Assembly: GCA_032622095.1 (NCBI GenBank)
Contig: CP136068.1
Coordinates: 61,404,025-61,468,024, forward strand
Direction: 5' to 3'
Origin: Siphonodentalium dalli
Taxonomy: Eukaryota; Mollusca; Scaphopoda; Gadilida; Siphonodentaliidae
DNA: 64,000 nucleotides
The stretch's first letter is position 1. The number at the start of each line of letters is the position of its first letter. The notes under the pieces are model-generated. The model searched no databases. It was not told the origin of the DNA and was given only the letters and a program-made list of their open reading frames with translations. The position numbers and the translations under genes were made by a program. Of this stretch, positions 16,748 through 35,400 are shown one piece after another.

Positions 16748-19700
16748 CATTCATATATAGGTATCCCCACCACAAACATCTATAGGTATCCCCACCACAT
16801 ACATATATAGGTATCCCCACCACATACATCTATAGGTATCCCGCCACATACATATATAGTTATCCCCACCACATACATATATAGGTATCCGCACGACATA
16901 CATATATAGGTATCACCACCACATACATCTATAGGTATCCCCACCACATACATATATAGGTATCCCCACCACATACATCTATATGTATCCCCACCACATA
17001 CATCTATAGGTATCACCACCACATACATCTATAGGTATCCCCACCACATAAATCTATAGGTATCACCACCACATACATATATAGGTATCCCCACCACATA
17101 CATATATAGGTATCCCCACCACATACATCTATAGGGATCACCACCACACACATATATAGGTATCCCCACCACATACATATATAGGTATCCCCGCCACATA
17201 CATATATAGGTATCCCCACCACACACATATATAGGTGTCCCCACCACGTACATATATAGGTATCCCCACCACATACATATATAGGTATCCCCACCACATA
17301 CATATATAGGTATCCCCAACACATACATATATAGTATCCCCACCACATACATATAGAGGTATCCCCACCACACACATATATAGGTATCACCACCACACAC
17401 ATATATAGGTATCCCCACCACATACATCTATGGGTATCACCACCACACACATATATAGGTATCCCCATCACATACATCTCTAGGTATCACCACCACACAC
17501 ATATATAGGTATCCCCACCACATACATATATAGGTATCCCCGCCACATACATATATAGGTATCCCCGCCACACACACATATAGGTATCCCCACCACATAC
17601 ATATATAGGTATCCCCACCACATACATATATAGCTATCCCCACCACATACATATATAGGTATCTCCACCACATACATATATAGTATCCCCACCACATACA
17701 TATATAGGTATCCCCACCACACACATCTATAGGTATCCCCACCACACACATCTATAGGTATCCCCACCACATAGATATATAGGTATCCTCACCACATACA
17801 TATATAGGTATCCCCACCAAATACATCTATAGGTATCCCCACCACATACATATGTAGATATCCTCACCACATACATATATAGGTATTCCCACCACACACA
17901 TCTATAGGTTTCCCCACCACACACATATATAGGTATCCCCACCACACACATATATAGGTATCCCCACCACACACATATATAGGTATCCCCACCACACACA
18001 TATATAGGTATCCCCACCACACACATCTATAGGTATCCCCACCACACACATATATAGGTATCCCCACCACATACATATATAGGTATCCCCACCACATACA
18101 TATATAGGTATCACCACCATATACATATATAGGTATCCTCACCACACACATATATAGGTATCCCCACCACACACACATATAGGTATCCACACCACACACA
18201 TATATAGGTATCCCCACCACACACATCTATAGGTATCCCCACCACACACATATATATGTATCCCCACCACACACATATATAGGAATCCCCACCACATACA
18301 TATATAGGTATCCCCACCACACACATCTATATGTATCCCCACCACACACATATATAGGTATCCCCACCACATACATATATAGCTATCCCCACCACATACA
18401 TATATAGGTATCCCCACCACATACATATATAGTATCCCCACCAAATACATATATAGGTATCCCCACCACACACATCTATAGGTATCCCCACCACACACAT
18501 CTATAGGTATCCCCACCACATACATATATAGGTATCCTCACCACATACATATATAGGTATCCCCACCACATACATCTATAGGTATCCCCACCACATACAT
18601 ATGTAGGTATCCTCAACACATACATATATAGGTATCCCCACCACACACATATATAGGTATCCCCACCACACACATATATAGGTATCCCCACCTCACACAT
18701 ATATAGGTATCCCCACCACACACATCTATAGGTATCCCCACCAAACACATATATAGGTATCCCCACCACACACATATATAGGTATCCCTCCACACACATC
18801 TATATGTATCCCCACCACACACATATATAGGTATCCCCACCACATACATATATAGGTATCCCCACCACATACATATATAGGTATCACCACCATATACATA
18901 TATAGGTATCCTCACCACACACATCTATAGGTATCCCCACCACACCCATATATAGGTATCCCCACCACACATATATATAGGTATCCCCACCACACACATC
19001 TATAGGTATCCCCACCACACACATGTATATGTTTCCCCACCACACACATATATAGGTATCCCCACCACACACATATATAGGTATCCCCACCACACACATC
19101 TATAGGTATCCCCAGCACACACATATATAGGTATCCCCACCACATACATATATAGGTATCCCCACCACACACATATATAGGTATCACCACCACACACATC
19201 TATAGGTATCCCCACCACACACATATATAGGTATCCCCACCACACACATCTATATGTATCCCCACCACACACATCTATAGATATCCCCACCACATACATA
19301 TATAGGTATCCCCACCACATACATCTATAGGTTTCCCCGCCACATACATATATAGGTATCCCCACCACAGACATATATAGGTATCCCCACCACATTCATA
19401 TATAGGTATCCCCACCACAAACATCTATAGGTATCCCCACCACATACATATATAGGTATCCCCACCACATACATCTATAGGTATCCCGCCACATACATAT
19501 ATAGTTATCCCCACCACATACATATATAGGTATCCGCACGACATACATATATAGGTATCACCACCACATACATCTATAGGTATCCCCACCACATACATAT
19601 ATAGGTATCCCCACCACATACATCTATATGTATCCCCACCACATACATCTATAGGTATCACCACCACATACATCTATAGGTATCCCCACCACATAAATCT

Positions 19701-22037
19701 ATAGGTATCACCACCACATACATATATAGGTATCCCCACCACATACATATATAGGTATCCCCACCACATACATCTATAGGGATCACCACCACACACATAT
19801 ATAGGTATCCCCACCACATACATATATAGGTATCCCCGCCACATACATATATAGGTATCCCCACCACACACATATATAGGTGTCCCCACCACGTACATAT
19901 ATAGGTATCCCCACCACATACATATATAGGTATCCCCACCACATACATATATAGGTATCCCCAACACATACATATATAGTATCCCCACCACATACATATA
20001 GAGGTATCCCCACCACACACATATATAGGTATCACCACCACACACATATATAGGTATCCCCACCACATACATCTATGGGTATCACCACCACACACATATA
20101 TAGGTATCCCCATCACATACATCTCTAGGTATCACCACCACACACATATATAGGTATCCCCACCACATACATATATAGGTATCCCCGCCACATACATATA
20201 TAGGTATCCCCGCCACACACACATATAGGTATCCCCACCACATACATATATAGGTATCCCCACCACATACATATATAGCTATCCCCACCACATACATATA
20301 TAGGTATCTCCACCACATACATATATAGTATCCCCACCACATACATATATAGGTATCCCCACCACACACATCTATAGGTATCCCCACCACACACATCTAT
20401 AGGTATCCCCACCACATAGATATATAGGTATCCTCACCACATACATATATAGGTATCCCCACCAAATACATCTATAGGTATCCCCACCACATACATATGT
20501 AGATATCCTCACCACATACATATATAGGTATTCCCACCACACACATCTATAGGTTTCCCCACCACACACATATATAGGTATCCCCACCACACACATATAT
20601 AGGTATCCCCACCACACACATATATAGGTATCCCCACCACACACATATATAGGTATCCCCACCACACACATCTATAGGTATCCCCACCACACACATATAT
20701 AGGTATCCCCACCACATACATATATAGGTATCCCCACCACATACATATATAGGTATCACCACCATATACATATATAGGTATCCTCACCACACACATATAT
20801 AGGTATCCCCACCACACACACATATAGGTATCCACACCACACACATATATAGGTATCCCCACCACACACATCTATAGGTATCCCCACCACACACATATAT
20901 ATGTATCCCCACCACACACATATATAGGTATCCCCACCACATACATATATAGGTATCCCCACCACACACATCTATATGTATCCCCACCACACACATATAT
21001 AGGTATCCCCACCACATACATATATAGCTATCCCCACCACATACATATATAGGTATCCCCACCACATACATATATAGTATCCCCACCAAATACATATATA
21101 GGTATCCCCACCACACACATCTATAGGTATCCCCACCACACACATCTATAGGTATCCCCACCACATACATATATAGGTATCCTCACCACATACATATATA
21201 GGTATCCCCACCACATACATCTATAGGTATCCCCACCACATACATATGTAGGTATCCTCAACACATACATATATAGGTATCCCCACCACACACATATATA
21301 GGTATCCCCACCACACACATATATAGGTATCCCCACCTCACACATATATAGGTATCCCCACCACACACATCTATAGGTATCCCCACTAAACACATATATA
21401 GGTATCCCCACCACACACATATATAGGTATCCCTCCACACACATCTATATGTATCCCCACCACACACATATATAGGTATCCCCACCACATACATATATAG
21501 GTATCCCCACCACATACATATATAGGTATCACCACCATATACATATATAGGTATCCTCACCACACACATCTATAGGTATCCCCACCACACACATATATAG
21601 GTATCCCCACCACACATATATATAGGTATCCCCACCACACACATCTATAGGTATCCCCACCACACACATGTATATGTTTCCCCACCACACACATATATAG
21701 GTATCCCCACCACACACATATATAGGTATCCCCACCACACACATCTATAGGTATCCCCAGCACACACATATATAGGTATCCCCACCACATACATATATAG
21801 GTATCCCCACCACACACATATATAGGTATCACCACCACACACATCTATAGGTATCCCCACCACACACATATATAGGTATCCCCACCACACACATCTATAT
21901 GTATCCCCACCACACACATCTATAGATATCCCCACCACATACATATATAGGTATCCCCACCACATACATCTATAGGTTTCCCCGCCACATACATATATAG
22001 GTATCCCCACCACAGACATATATAGGTATCCCCACGA
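16748..22037. repeat. Tandem 2,645-bp higher-order satellite duplication
   Basis: The blocks 16,748-19,392 and 19,393-22,037 carry the same rare units in the same order: CCACATTCATATATAGG then CCACAAACATC at the start, TATCCCGCCACATAC, TATCCGCACGACATAC, CCACGTACATATATAGG, and CCACAGACATATATAGG at the end. Only a handful of base differences were seen, for example near 18,290. This indicates a recent unequal exchange or a local assembly duplication. Confidence 0.88.
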
Positions 22038-25000
22038 CACATATATATAGGTATCCCCACCACACACATATATAGGTCTCCTCACCACACACATATATAG
22101 GTCTCCCCACCACATACATATATAGGTCTCCCCACCACATACATCTATAGGTATCCCCATCACACACATCTATAGTTATCCACACCACACACATATATAG
22201 GTTTCCCCACCACATACATATATAGGTATCCCCACCACATACATATATAGGTATCCCCACCACACACATATATAGTATCCCCACCAAATACATATATATG
22301 TATCCCCACCACACACATCTATAGGTATCCCCACCACACACATCTATAGGTATCCCCACCACATACATATATAGGTATCCTCACCACATACATATATAGG
22401 TATCCCCACCACATACATCTATATGTATCCCCACCACATACATATGTAGGTATCCTCAACACATACATATATAGGTATCCCCACCACACACATATATAGG
22501 TATCCCCACTACACACATATATAGGTATCCCCACCTCACACATATATAGGTATCCCCACCACACACATCTATAGGTATCCCCACCAAACACATATATAGG
22601 TATCCCCACCACACACATATATAGGTATCCCTCCACACACATCTATATGTATCCCCACCACACACATATATAGGTATCCCCACCACATACATATATAGGT
22701 ATCCCCACCACACACATCTATAGGTATCCCCACCACACACATATATATGTATCCCCACGACACACATATATAGGTATCCCCACCACACACATATATAGGT
22801 ATCCCCACCACACACATCTATATGTATCCCCACCACACACATCTATAGATATCCCCACCACATACATATATAGGTATCCCCACCACATACATCTATAGGT
22901 TTCCCCGCCACATACATATATAGGTATCCCCACCACAGACATATATAGGTATCCCCACGACACATATATATAGGTATCCCCACCACACACATATATAGGT
23001 CTCCTCACCACACACATATATAGGTTTCACCACCACATACATATATAGGTCTCCCCACCACATACATCTATAGGTATCCCCATCACACACATCTATAGTT
23101 ATCCACACCACACACATATATAGGTTTCCCCACCACATACATATATAGGTATCCCCACCACATACATATATAGGTATCCCCACCACACACATATATAGAA
23201 TCCCCACCAAATACATATATATGTATCCCCACCACACACATCTATAGGTATCCCCACCACACACATCTATAGGTATCCCCACCACATACATATATAGGTA
23301 TCCTCACCACATACATATATAGGTATCCCCACCACATACATCTATATGTATCCCCACCACATACATATGTAGGTATCCTCAACACATACATATATAGGTA
23401 TCCCCACCACACACATATATAGGTGTCCCCACTACACACATATATAGGTATCCCCACCTCACACATATATAGGTATCCCCACCACACACATCTATAGGTA
23501 TCCCCACCAAACACATATATAGGTATCCCCACCACACACATATATAGGTATCCCTCCACACACATCTATAGGTATCCCCACCACACACATATATAGGTAT
23601 CCCCACCACATACATATATAGGTATCCCCACCACACACATCTATAGGTATCCCCACCACACACATATATATGTATCCCCACCACACACATATATAGGTAT
23701 CCCCACCACACACATATATAGGTATCCCCACCACACACATCTATAGGTATCCCCAACACACACATATATAGGTATCCCCACCACATACATATATAGGTAT
23801 CTCCACCACACACATATATAGGTATCACCACCACACACATCTATAGGTATCCCCACCACACACATATATAGGTATCCCCACCACACACATCTATATGTAT
23901 CCCCACCACACACATCTATAGGTATCCCCACCACATACATCTATAGGTATCCCCGCCACATACATATATAGGTATCCCCACCACAGACATATATAGGTAT
24001 CCCCACCACACATATATATAGGTATCCCCACCACACACATATACAGGTATCCTCACCACACACATATATAGGTCTCCCCACCACATACATATATAGGTCT
24101 CCCCACCACATACATCTATAGGTATCCCCATCACACACATCTATAGTTATCCACACCACACACATATATAGGTATCCCCACCACATACATATATAGGTAT
24201 CCCCACCACATACATATATAGGTATCCCCACCCCATACATATATAGGTATCCCCACCACACACATATATAGGTATCCCCACCACACACATCTATAGGTAT
24301 CCCCACCACATACATATATAGGTATCCCCACCACATCTATAGGTATCCCCAACACACACATATATAGGTATCCCCACCACACACATATATAGGTATCCCC
24401 ACCACACACATCTATAGGTATCCCCACCAAACACATATATAGGTATCCCCACCACACACATATATAGGTATCCCTCCACACACATCTATATGTATCCCCA
24501 CCACACACATATATAGGTATCCCCACCACATACATATATAGGTATCCCCACCACATACATATATAGGTATCACCACCATATACATATATAGGTATCCTCA
24601 CCACACACATCTATAGGTATCCCCACCACACACATCTATAGCTATCCCCACCACACATATATATAGGTATCCCCACCACACACATCTATAGGTATCCCCA
24701 CCACACACATGTATATGTTTCCCCACCACACACATATATAGGTATCCCCACCACACAAATATATAGGTATCCCCACCACACACATCTATAGGTATCCCCA
24801 GCACACACATATATAGGTATCCCCACCACATACATATATAGGTATCCCCATCACACACATATATAGGTATCACCACCACACACATATATAGGTATCCCCA
24901 CCACACACATATATAGGTGTCCCCACCACGTACATATATAGGTATCCCCACCACATACATATATATGTATCCCCACCACATTCATCTATAGGTATCCCCA

Positions 25001-28000
25001 CCACATACATATATAGGTATCCCCAACGCATACATCTATAGGTATCCCGCCACATACATATATAGGTATCCCCACCACATACATATATAGGTATCCCCAC
25101 CACATACATATATAGGTATCACCACCACATACATATATAGGTATCACCACCACATACATATATAGGTATCCCCACCACATACATATATAGGTATCCCCAC
25201 CACATACATATATAGGTATCACCACCACACACATATATAGGTATCCCCACCACATACATATATAGGTATCCCCACCACATACATATATAGGTTTCCCCAC
25301 CACATACATCTATAGGTATCCCCACCATATACATATATAGCTATCCCCACCACATACATATATAGGTATCCCCACCACATACATATATAGTATCCCCACC
25401 ACATACATATATAGGTATCCCCACCACACACATCTATAGGTATCCCCACCACACACATCTATAGGTATCCCCACCACATAGATATATAGGTATCCTCACC
25501 ACATACATATATAGGTATCCCCACCAAATACATCTATAGGTATCCCCACCACATACATATGTAGATATCCTCAACACATACATATATAGGTATCCCCACC
25601 ACACACATCTATAGGTTTCCCCACCACACACATATATAGGTATCCCCACCACACACATATATAGGTATCCCCACCACACACATCTATAGGTATCCCCACC
25701 ACACACATATATAGGTATCCCCACCACACACATCTATAGGTATCCCCACCACACACATATATAGGTATCCCCACCACATACATATATAGGTATCCCCACC
25801 ACATACATATATAGGTATCACCACCATATACATATATAGGTATCCTCACCACACACATCTATAGGTATCCCCACCACACACACATATAGGTATCCACACC
25901 ACACACATATATAGGTATCCCCACCACACACATCTATAGGTATCCCCACCACACACATATATATGTATCCCCACCACACACATATATAGGTATCCCCACC
26001 ACACACATATATAGGTATCCCCACCACACACATCTATAGTTATCCCCACCACACACATATATAGGTATCCCCACCACATACATATATAGCTATCCCCACC
26101 ACATACATATATAGGTATCCCCACCACATACAGATATAGTATCCCCACCAAATACATATATATGTATCCCCACCACACACATCTATAGGTATCCCCACCA
26201 CACACATCTATAGGTATCCCCACCACATACATATATAGGTATCCTCACCATATACATATATAGGTATCCCCACCACATACATCTATAGGTGTCCCCACCA
26301 CATACATATGTAGGTATCCTCAACACATACATATATAGGTATCCCCACCACACACATATATAGGTATCCCCACCACACACATATATAGGTATCCCCACCT
26401 CACACATATATAGGTATCCCCACCACACACATCTATAGGTATCCCCACCAAACACATATATAGGTATCCCCACCACACACATATATAGGTATCCCTCCAT
26501 ACACATCTACATGTATCCCCACCACACATATATAGGTATCCCCACCACATACATATATAGTATCCCCACCACATACATATATAGGTATCACCACCATATA
26601 CATATATAGGTATCCTCACCACACACATATATAGGTATCCCCACCACACACACATATAGGTATCCACACCACACACATATATAGGTATCCCCACCACACA
26701 CATCTATAGGTATCCCCACCACACACATATATATGTATCCCCACCACACACATATATAGGTATCCCCACCACATACATATATAGGTATCCCCACCACACA
26801 CATCTATATGTATCCCCACCACACACATATATAGGTATCCCCACCACATACATATATAGCTATCCCCACCACATACATATATAGGTATCCCCACCACATA
26901 CATATATAGTATCCCCACCAAATACATATATAGGTATCCCCACCACACACATCTATAGGTATCCCCACCACACACATCTATAGGTATCCCCACCACATAC
27001 ATATATAGGTATCCTCACCACATACATATATAGGTATCCCCACCACATACATCTATAGGTATCCCCACCACATACATATGTAGGTATCCTCAACACATAC
27101 ATATATAGGTATCCCCACCACACACATATATAGGTATCCCCACCACACACATATATAGGTATCCCCACCTCACACATATATAGGTATCCCCACCACACAC
27201 ATCTATAGGTATCCCCACTAAACACATATATAGGTATCCCCACCACACACATATATAGGTATCCCTCCACACACATCTATATGTATCCCCACCACACACA
27301 TATATAGGTATCCCCACCACATACATATATAGGTATCCCCACCACATACATATATAGGTATCACCACCATATACATATATAGGTATCCTCACCACACACA
27401 TCTATAGGTATCCCCACCACACACATATATAGGTATCCCCACCACACATATATATAGGTATCCCCACCACACACATCTATAGGTATCCCCACCACACACA
27501 TGTATATGTTTCCCCACCACACACATATATAGGTATCCCCACCACACACATATATAGGTATCCCCACCACACACATCTATAGGTATCCCCAGCACACACA
27601 TATATAGGTATCCCCACCACATACATATATAGGTATCCCCACCACACACATATATAGGTATCACCACCACACACATCTATAGGTATCCCCACCACACACA
27701 TATATAGGTATCCCCACCACACACATCTATATGTATCCCCACCACACACATCTATAGATATCCCCACCACATACATATATAGGTATCCCCACCACATACA
27801 TCTATAGGTTTCCCCGCCACATACATATATAGGTATCCCCACCACAGACATATATAGGTATCCCCACGACACATATATATAGGTATCCCCACCACACACA
27901 TATATAGGTCTCCTCACCACACACATATATAGGTCTCCCCACCACATACATATATAGGTCTCCCCACCACATACATCTATAGGTATCCCCATCACACACA

Positions 28001-31000
28001 TCTATAGTTATCCACACCACACACATATATAGGTTTCCCCACCACATACATATATAGGTATCCCCACCACATACATATATAGGTATCCCCACCACACACA
28101 TATATAGTATCCCCACCAAATACATATATATGTATCCCCACCACACACATCTATAGGTATCCCCACCACACACATCTATAGGTATCCCCACCACATACAT
28201 ATATAGGTATCCTCACCACATACATATATAGGTATCCCCACCACATACATCTATATGTATCCCCACCACATACATATGTAGGTATCCTCAACACATACAT
28301 ATATAGGTATCCCCACCACACACATATATAGGTATCCCCACTACACACATATATAGGTATCCCCACCTCACACATATATAGGTATCCCCACCACACACAT
28401 CTATAGGTATCCCCACCAAACACATATATAGGTATCCCCACCACACACATATATAGGTATCCCTCCACACACATCTATATGTATCCCCACCACACACATA
28501 TATAGGTATCCCCACCACATACATATATAGGTATCCCCACCACACACATCTATAGGTATCCCCACCACACACATATATATGTATCCCCACGACACACATA
28601 TATAGGTATCCCCACCACACACATATATAGGTATCCCCACCACACACATCTATATGTATCCCCACCACACACATCTATAGATATCCCCACCACATACATA
28701 TATAGGTATCCCCACCACATACATCTATAGGTTTCCCCGCCACATACATATATAGGTATCCCCACCACAGACATATATAGGTATCCCCACGACACATATA
28801 TATAGGTATCCCCACCACACACATATATAGGTCTCCTCACCACACACATATATAGGTTTCACCACCACATACATATATAGGTCTCCCCACCACATACATC
28901 TATAGGTATCCCCATCACACACATCTATAGTTATCCACACCACACACATATATAGGTTTCCCCACCACATACATATATAGGTATCCCCACCACATACATA
29001 TATAGGTATCCCCACCACACACATATATAGTATCCCCACCAAATACATATATATGTATCCCCACCACACACATCTATAGGTATCCCCACCACACACATCT
29101 ATAGGTATCCCCACCACATACATATATAGGTATCCTCACCACATACATATATAGGTATCCCCACCACATACATCTATATGTATCCCCACCACATACATAT
29201 GTAGGTATCCTCAACACATACATATATAGGTATCCCCACCACACACATATATAGGTGTCCCCACTACACACATATATAGGTATCCCCACCTCACACATAT
29301 ATAGGTATCCCCACCACACACATCTATAGGTATCCCCACCAAACACATATATAGGTATCCCCACCACACACATATATAGGTATCCCTCCACACACATCTA
29401 TAGGTATCCCCACCACACACATATATAGGTATCCCCACCACATACATATATAGGTATCCCCACCACACACATCTATAGGTATCCCCACCACACACATATA
29501 TATGTATCCCCACCACACACATATATAGGTATCCCCACCACACACATATATAGGTATCCCCACCACACACATCTATAGGTATCCCCAACACACACATATA
29601 TAGGTATCCCCACCACATACATATATAGGTATCTCCACCACACACATATATAGGTATCACCACCACACACATCTATAGGTATCCCCACCACACACATATA
29701 TAGGTATCCCCACCACACACATCTATATGTATCCCCACCACACACATCTATAGGTATCCCCACCACATACATCTATAGGTATCCCCGCCACATACATATA
29801 TAGGTATCCCCACCACAGACATATATAGGTATCCCCACCACACATATATATAGGTATCCCCACCACACACATATACAGGTATCCTCACCACACACATATA
29901 TAGGTCTCCCCACCACATACATATATAGGTCTCCCCACCACATACATCTATAGGTATCCCCATCACACACATCTATAGTTATCCACACCACACACATATA
30001 TAGGTATCCCCACCACATACATATATAGGTATCCCCACCACATACATATATAGGTATCCCCACCCCATACATATATAGGTATCCCCACCACACACATATA
30101 TAGGTATCCCCACCACACACATCTATAGGTATCCCCACCACATACATATATAGGTATCCCCACCACATCTATAGGTATCCCCAACACACACATATATAGG
30201 TATCCCCACCACACACATATATAGGTATCCCCACCACACACATCTATAGGTATCCCCACCAAACACATATATAGGTATCCCCACCACACACATATATAGG
30301 TATCCCTCCACACACATCTATATGTATCCCCACCACACACATATATAGGTATCCCCACCACATACATATATAGGTATCCCCACCACATACATATATAGGT
30401 ATCACCACCATATACATATATAGGTATCCTCACCACACACATCTATAGGTATCCCCACCACACACATCTATAGGTATCCCCACCACACATATATATAGGT
30501 ATCCCCACCACACACATCTATAGGTATCCCCACCACACACATGTATATGTTTCCCCACCACACACATATATAGGTATCCCCACCACACAAATATATAGGT
30601 ATCCCCACCACACACATCTATAGGTATCCCCAGCACACACATATATAGGTATCCCCACCACATACATATATAGGTATCCCCATCACACACATATATAGGT
30701 ATCACCACCACACACATATATAGGTATCCCCACCACACACATATATAGGTGTCCCCACCACGTACATATATAGGTATCCCCACCACATACATATATATGT
30801 ATCCCCACCACATTCATCTATAGGTATCCCCACCACATACATATATAGGTATCCCCAACGCATACATCTATAGGTATCCCGCCACATACATATATAGGTA
30901 TCCCCACCACATACATATATAGGTATCCCCACCACATACATATATAGGTATCACCACCACATACATATATAGGTATCACCACCACATACATATATAGGTA

Positions 31001-32413
31001 TCCCCACCACATACATATATAGGTATCCCCACCACATACATATATAGGTATCACCACCACACACATATATAGGTATCCCCACCACATACATATATAGGTA
31101 TCCCCACCACATACATATATAGGTTTCCCCACCACATACATCTATAGGTATCCCCACCATATACATATATAGCTATCCCCACCACATACATATATAGGTA
31201 TCCCCACCACATACATATATAGTATCCCCACCACATACATATATAGGTATCCCCACCACACACATCTATAGGTATCCCCACCACACACATCTATAGGTAT
31301 CCCCACCACATAGATATATAGGTATCCTCACCACATACATATATAGGTATCCCCACCAAATACATCTATAGGTATCCCCACCACATACATATGTAGATAT
31401 CCTCAACACATACATATATAGGTATCCCCACCACACACATCTATAGGTTTCCCCACCACACACATATATAGGTATCCCCACCACACACATATATAGGTAT
31501 CCCCACCACACACATCTATAGGTATCCCCACCACACACATATATAGGTATCCCCACCACACACATCTATAGGTATCCCCACCACACACATATATAGGTAT
31601 CCCCACCACATACATATATAGGTATCCCCACCACATACATATATAGGTATCACCACCATATACATATATAGGTATCCTCACCACACACATCTATAGGTAT
31701 CCCCACCACACACACATATAGGTATCCACACCACACACATATATAGGTATCCCCACCACACACATCTATAGGTATCCCCACCACACACATATATATGTAT
31801 CCCCACCACACACATATATAGGTATCCCCACCACACACATATATAGGTATCCCCACCACACACATCTATAGTTATCCCCACCACACACATATATAGGTAT
31901 CCCCACCACATACATATATAGCTATCCCCACCACATACATATATAGGTATCCCCACCACATACAGATATAGTATCCCCACCAAATACATATATATGTATC
32001 CCCACCACACACATCTATAGGTATCCCCACCACACACATCTATAGGTATCCCCACCACATACATATATAGGTATCCTCACCATATACATATATAGGTATC
32101 CCCACCACATACATCTATAGGTGTCCCCACCACATACATATGTAGGTATCCTCAACACATACATATATAGGTATCCCCACCACACACATATATAGGTATC
32201 CCCACCACACACATATATAGGTATCCCCACCTCACACATATATAGGTATCCCCACCACACACATCTATAGGTATCCCCACCAAACACATATATAGGTATC
32301 CCCACCACACACATATATAGGTATCCCTCCATACACATCTACATGTATCCCCACCACACATATATAGGTATCCCCACCACATACATATATAGTATCCCCA
32401 CCACATACATATA
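20750..32413. repeat. Tandem 5,832-bp higher-order satellite duplication
   Basis: Variants from about 20,750 to 26,581 recur at an exact 5,832-bp offset to about 32,413. The offset holds over the whole block despite dozens of odd-length units. Observed differences are few, for example AGAATCCCC at 23.2 kb versus AGTATCCCC at 29.0 kb, and AGCTATCC at 24.65 kb versus AGGTATCC at 30.48 kb. Inside each copy lies a 923-bp internal repeat (about 21,970 and 22,893; 27,802 and 28,725). Units of the same family continue, more diverged, to 37.7 kb. Confidence 0.88.
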
Positions 32414-35400
32414 TAGGTATCACCACCATATACATATATAGGTATCCTCACCACACACATCTATAGGTATCCCCACCACACACATATATAGGTATCCCCA
32501 CCACACATATATATAGGTATCCCCACCACACACATATATAGGTATCCCCACCACACACTTCTATATGTATCCCCACCACACACATCTATAGGTATCCCCA
32601 CCACATACATATATAGGTATCCCCACCACATACATCTATAGGTTTTCCCGCCACATACATATATAGGTATCCCCACCACAGACATATATAGGTATCCCCA
32701 CCACACATATATATAGGTATCCCCACCACACACATATATAGGTCTCCGCACCACACACATATATAGGTCTCCACACCACATACATATATAGGTCTCCCCA
32801 CCACATACATCTATAGGTATCCCCATCACACACATCTATAGTTATCCACACCACACACATATATAGGTATCCCCACCACATACATATATAGGTATCCCCA
32901 CCACATACATATATAGGTATCCCCACCACATACATCTATAGGTATCCCCACCACATACATATGTAGGTATCCTCAACACATACATATATAGGTATCCCCA
33001 CCACACACATATATAGGTATCCCCACCACACACATATATAGGTATCCCCACCTCACACATATATAGGTATCCCCACCACACACATCTATAGGTATCCCCA
33101 CCAAACACATATATAGGTATCCCCACCACACACATATATAGGTATCCCTCCACACACATCTATAGGTATCCCCACCATACACATATATAGGTATCCCCAC
33201 CACATGCATATATAGGTATCCCCACCACACACGTCTATAGGTATCCCCACCACACACATATATATGTATCCCCACCACACACATATATAGGTATCCCCAA
33301 CACACACATATATAGGTATCCTCACCAAACACATCTATAGGTATCCCCAACACACACATATATAGGTATCCCCACCACATACATATAAAGGTATCTCCAC
33401 CACACACATATATAGGTATCACCACCACCCACATCTATAGGTATCCCCACCACACACATATATAGGTATCCCCACCACACACATCTATATGTATCCCCAC
33501 CACACACATCTATAGGTATCCCCACCACATACATCTATAGGTATCCCCGCCACATACATATATAGGTATCCCCACCACAGACATATATAGGTATCCCCAC
33601 CACACATATATATAGGTATCCCCACCACACACATATATAGGTATCCTCACCACACACATATATAGGTCTCCCCACCACATACATATATAGGTATCCTCAC
33701 CACACACATATATAGGTATCCCCTTCACACACATCTATAGTTATCCACACCACACACATATATAGGTATCCCCACCACATACATATATAGGTATTCCCAC
33801 CACATACATATATAGGTATCCCCACCACATACATATATAGGTATCCCCACCACACACATATATAGGTATCCCCACCACACACATCTATAGGTATCCCCAC
33901 CACATACATATATAGGTATCACCACCACACACATATATAGGTATCCCCACCACATCTATAGGTATCCCCACCACACACATATATAGGTAACCCCACCACA
34001 CACATCTATAGGTATCCCCACCAAACACATATATAGGTATCCCCACCACACACATATATAGGTATCCCTCCACACACATCTATATGTGTCCCCTCCACAC
34101 ACATATATAGGTATCCCCACCACATACATATATAGGTATCCCCACCACATACATATATAGGTATCGCCACCATATACATATATAGGTATCCTCACCACAC
34201 ACATCTATAGGTATCCCCACCACACACATATATAGGTATCCCCACCACACATATATATAGGTATCCCCACCACACACATCTATAGGTATCCCCACCACAC
34301 ACATGTATATGTTTCCCCACCACACACATATATAGGTATCCCCACCACACACATATATAGGTATCCCCACCACACACATCTATAGGTATCCCCAGCACAC
34401 ACATATATAGGTATCCCCACCACATACATATATATGTATCCCCATCACACACATATATAGGTATCACCACCACACACATCTATAGGTATCCCCGCCACAC
34501 ACATATATAGGTATCCCCACCACACACATCTATATGTATCCCCACCACACACATCTATAGGTATCCCCACCACATACATATATAGGTATCCCCACCACAT
34601 ACATCTATAGGTTTCCCCGCCACATACATATATAGGTATCCCCACCACAGACATATATAGGTATCCCCACCACACATATATATAGGTATCCCCACCACAC
34701 ACATATATAGGTCTCCTCACCACACACATATATAGGTCTCCCCACCACATACATATATAGGTCTCCCCACCACATACATCTATAGGTATCCCCATCACAC
34801 ACATCTATAGTTATCCACACCGCACACATATATAGGTATCCCCACCACATACATGTATAGGTATCCCCACCAAATACATATATAGGTATCCCCACCACAT
34901 ACATATATAGGTATCCCCACCACATACATATATAGTATCCCCACCAAATACATATATAGGTATCCCCACCACACACATCTATAGGTATCCCCACCACACA
35001 CATCTATAGGTATCCCCACCACATACATATATAGGTATCCTCACCACATACATATATAGGTATCCCCACCACATACATCTATAGGTATCCCCACCACATA
35101 CATATGTAGGTATCCTCAACACATACATATATAGGTATCCCCACCACACACATATATAGGTATCCCCACCACACACATATATAGGTATCCCCACCTCACA
35201 CATATATAGGTATCCCCACCACACACATCTATAGGTATCCCCACCAAACACATATATAGGTATCCCCACCACACACATATATAGGTATCCCTCCACACAC
35301 ATCTATAGGTATCCCCAACACACACATATATAGGTATCCCCACCACATACATATATAGGTATCCCCACCACACACATCTATAGGTATCCCCACCACACAC

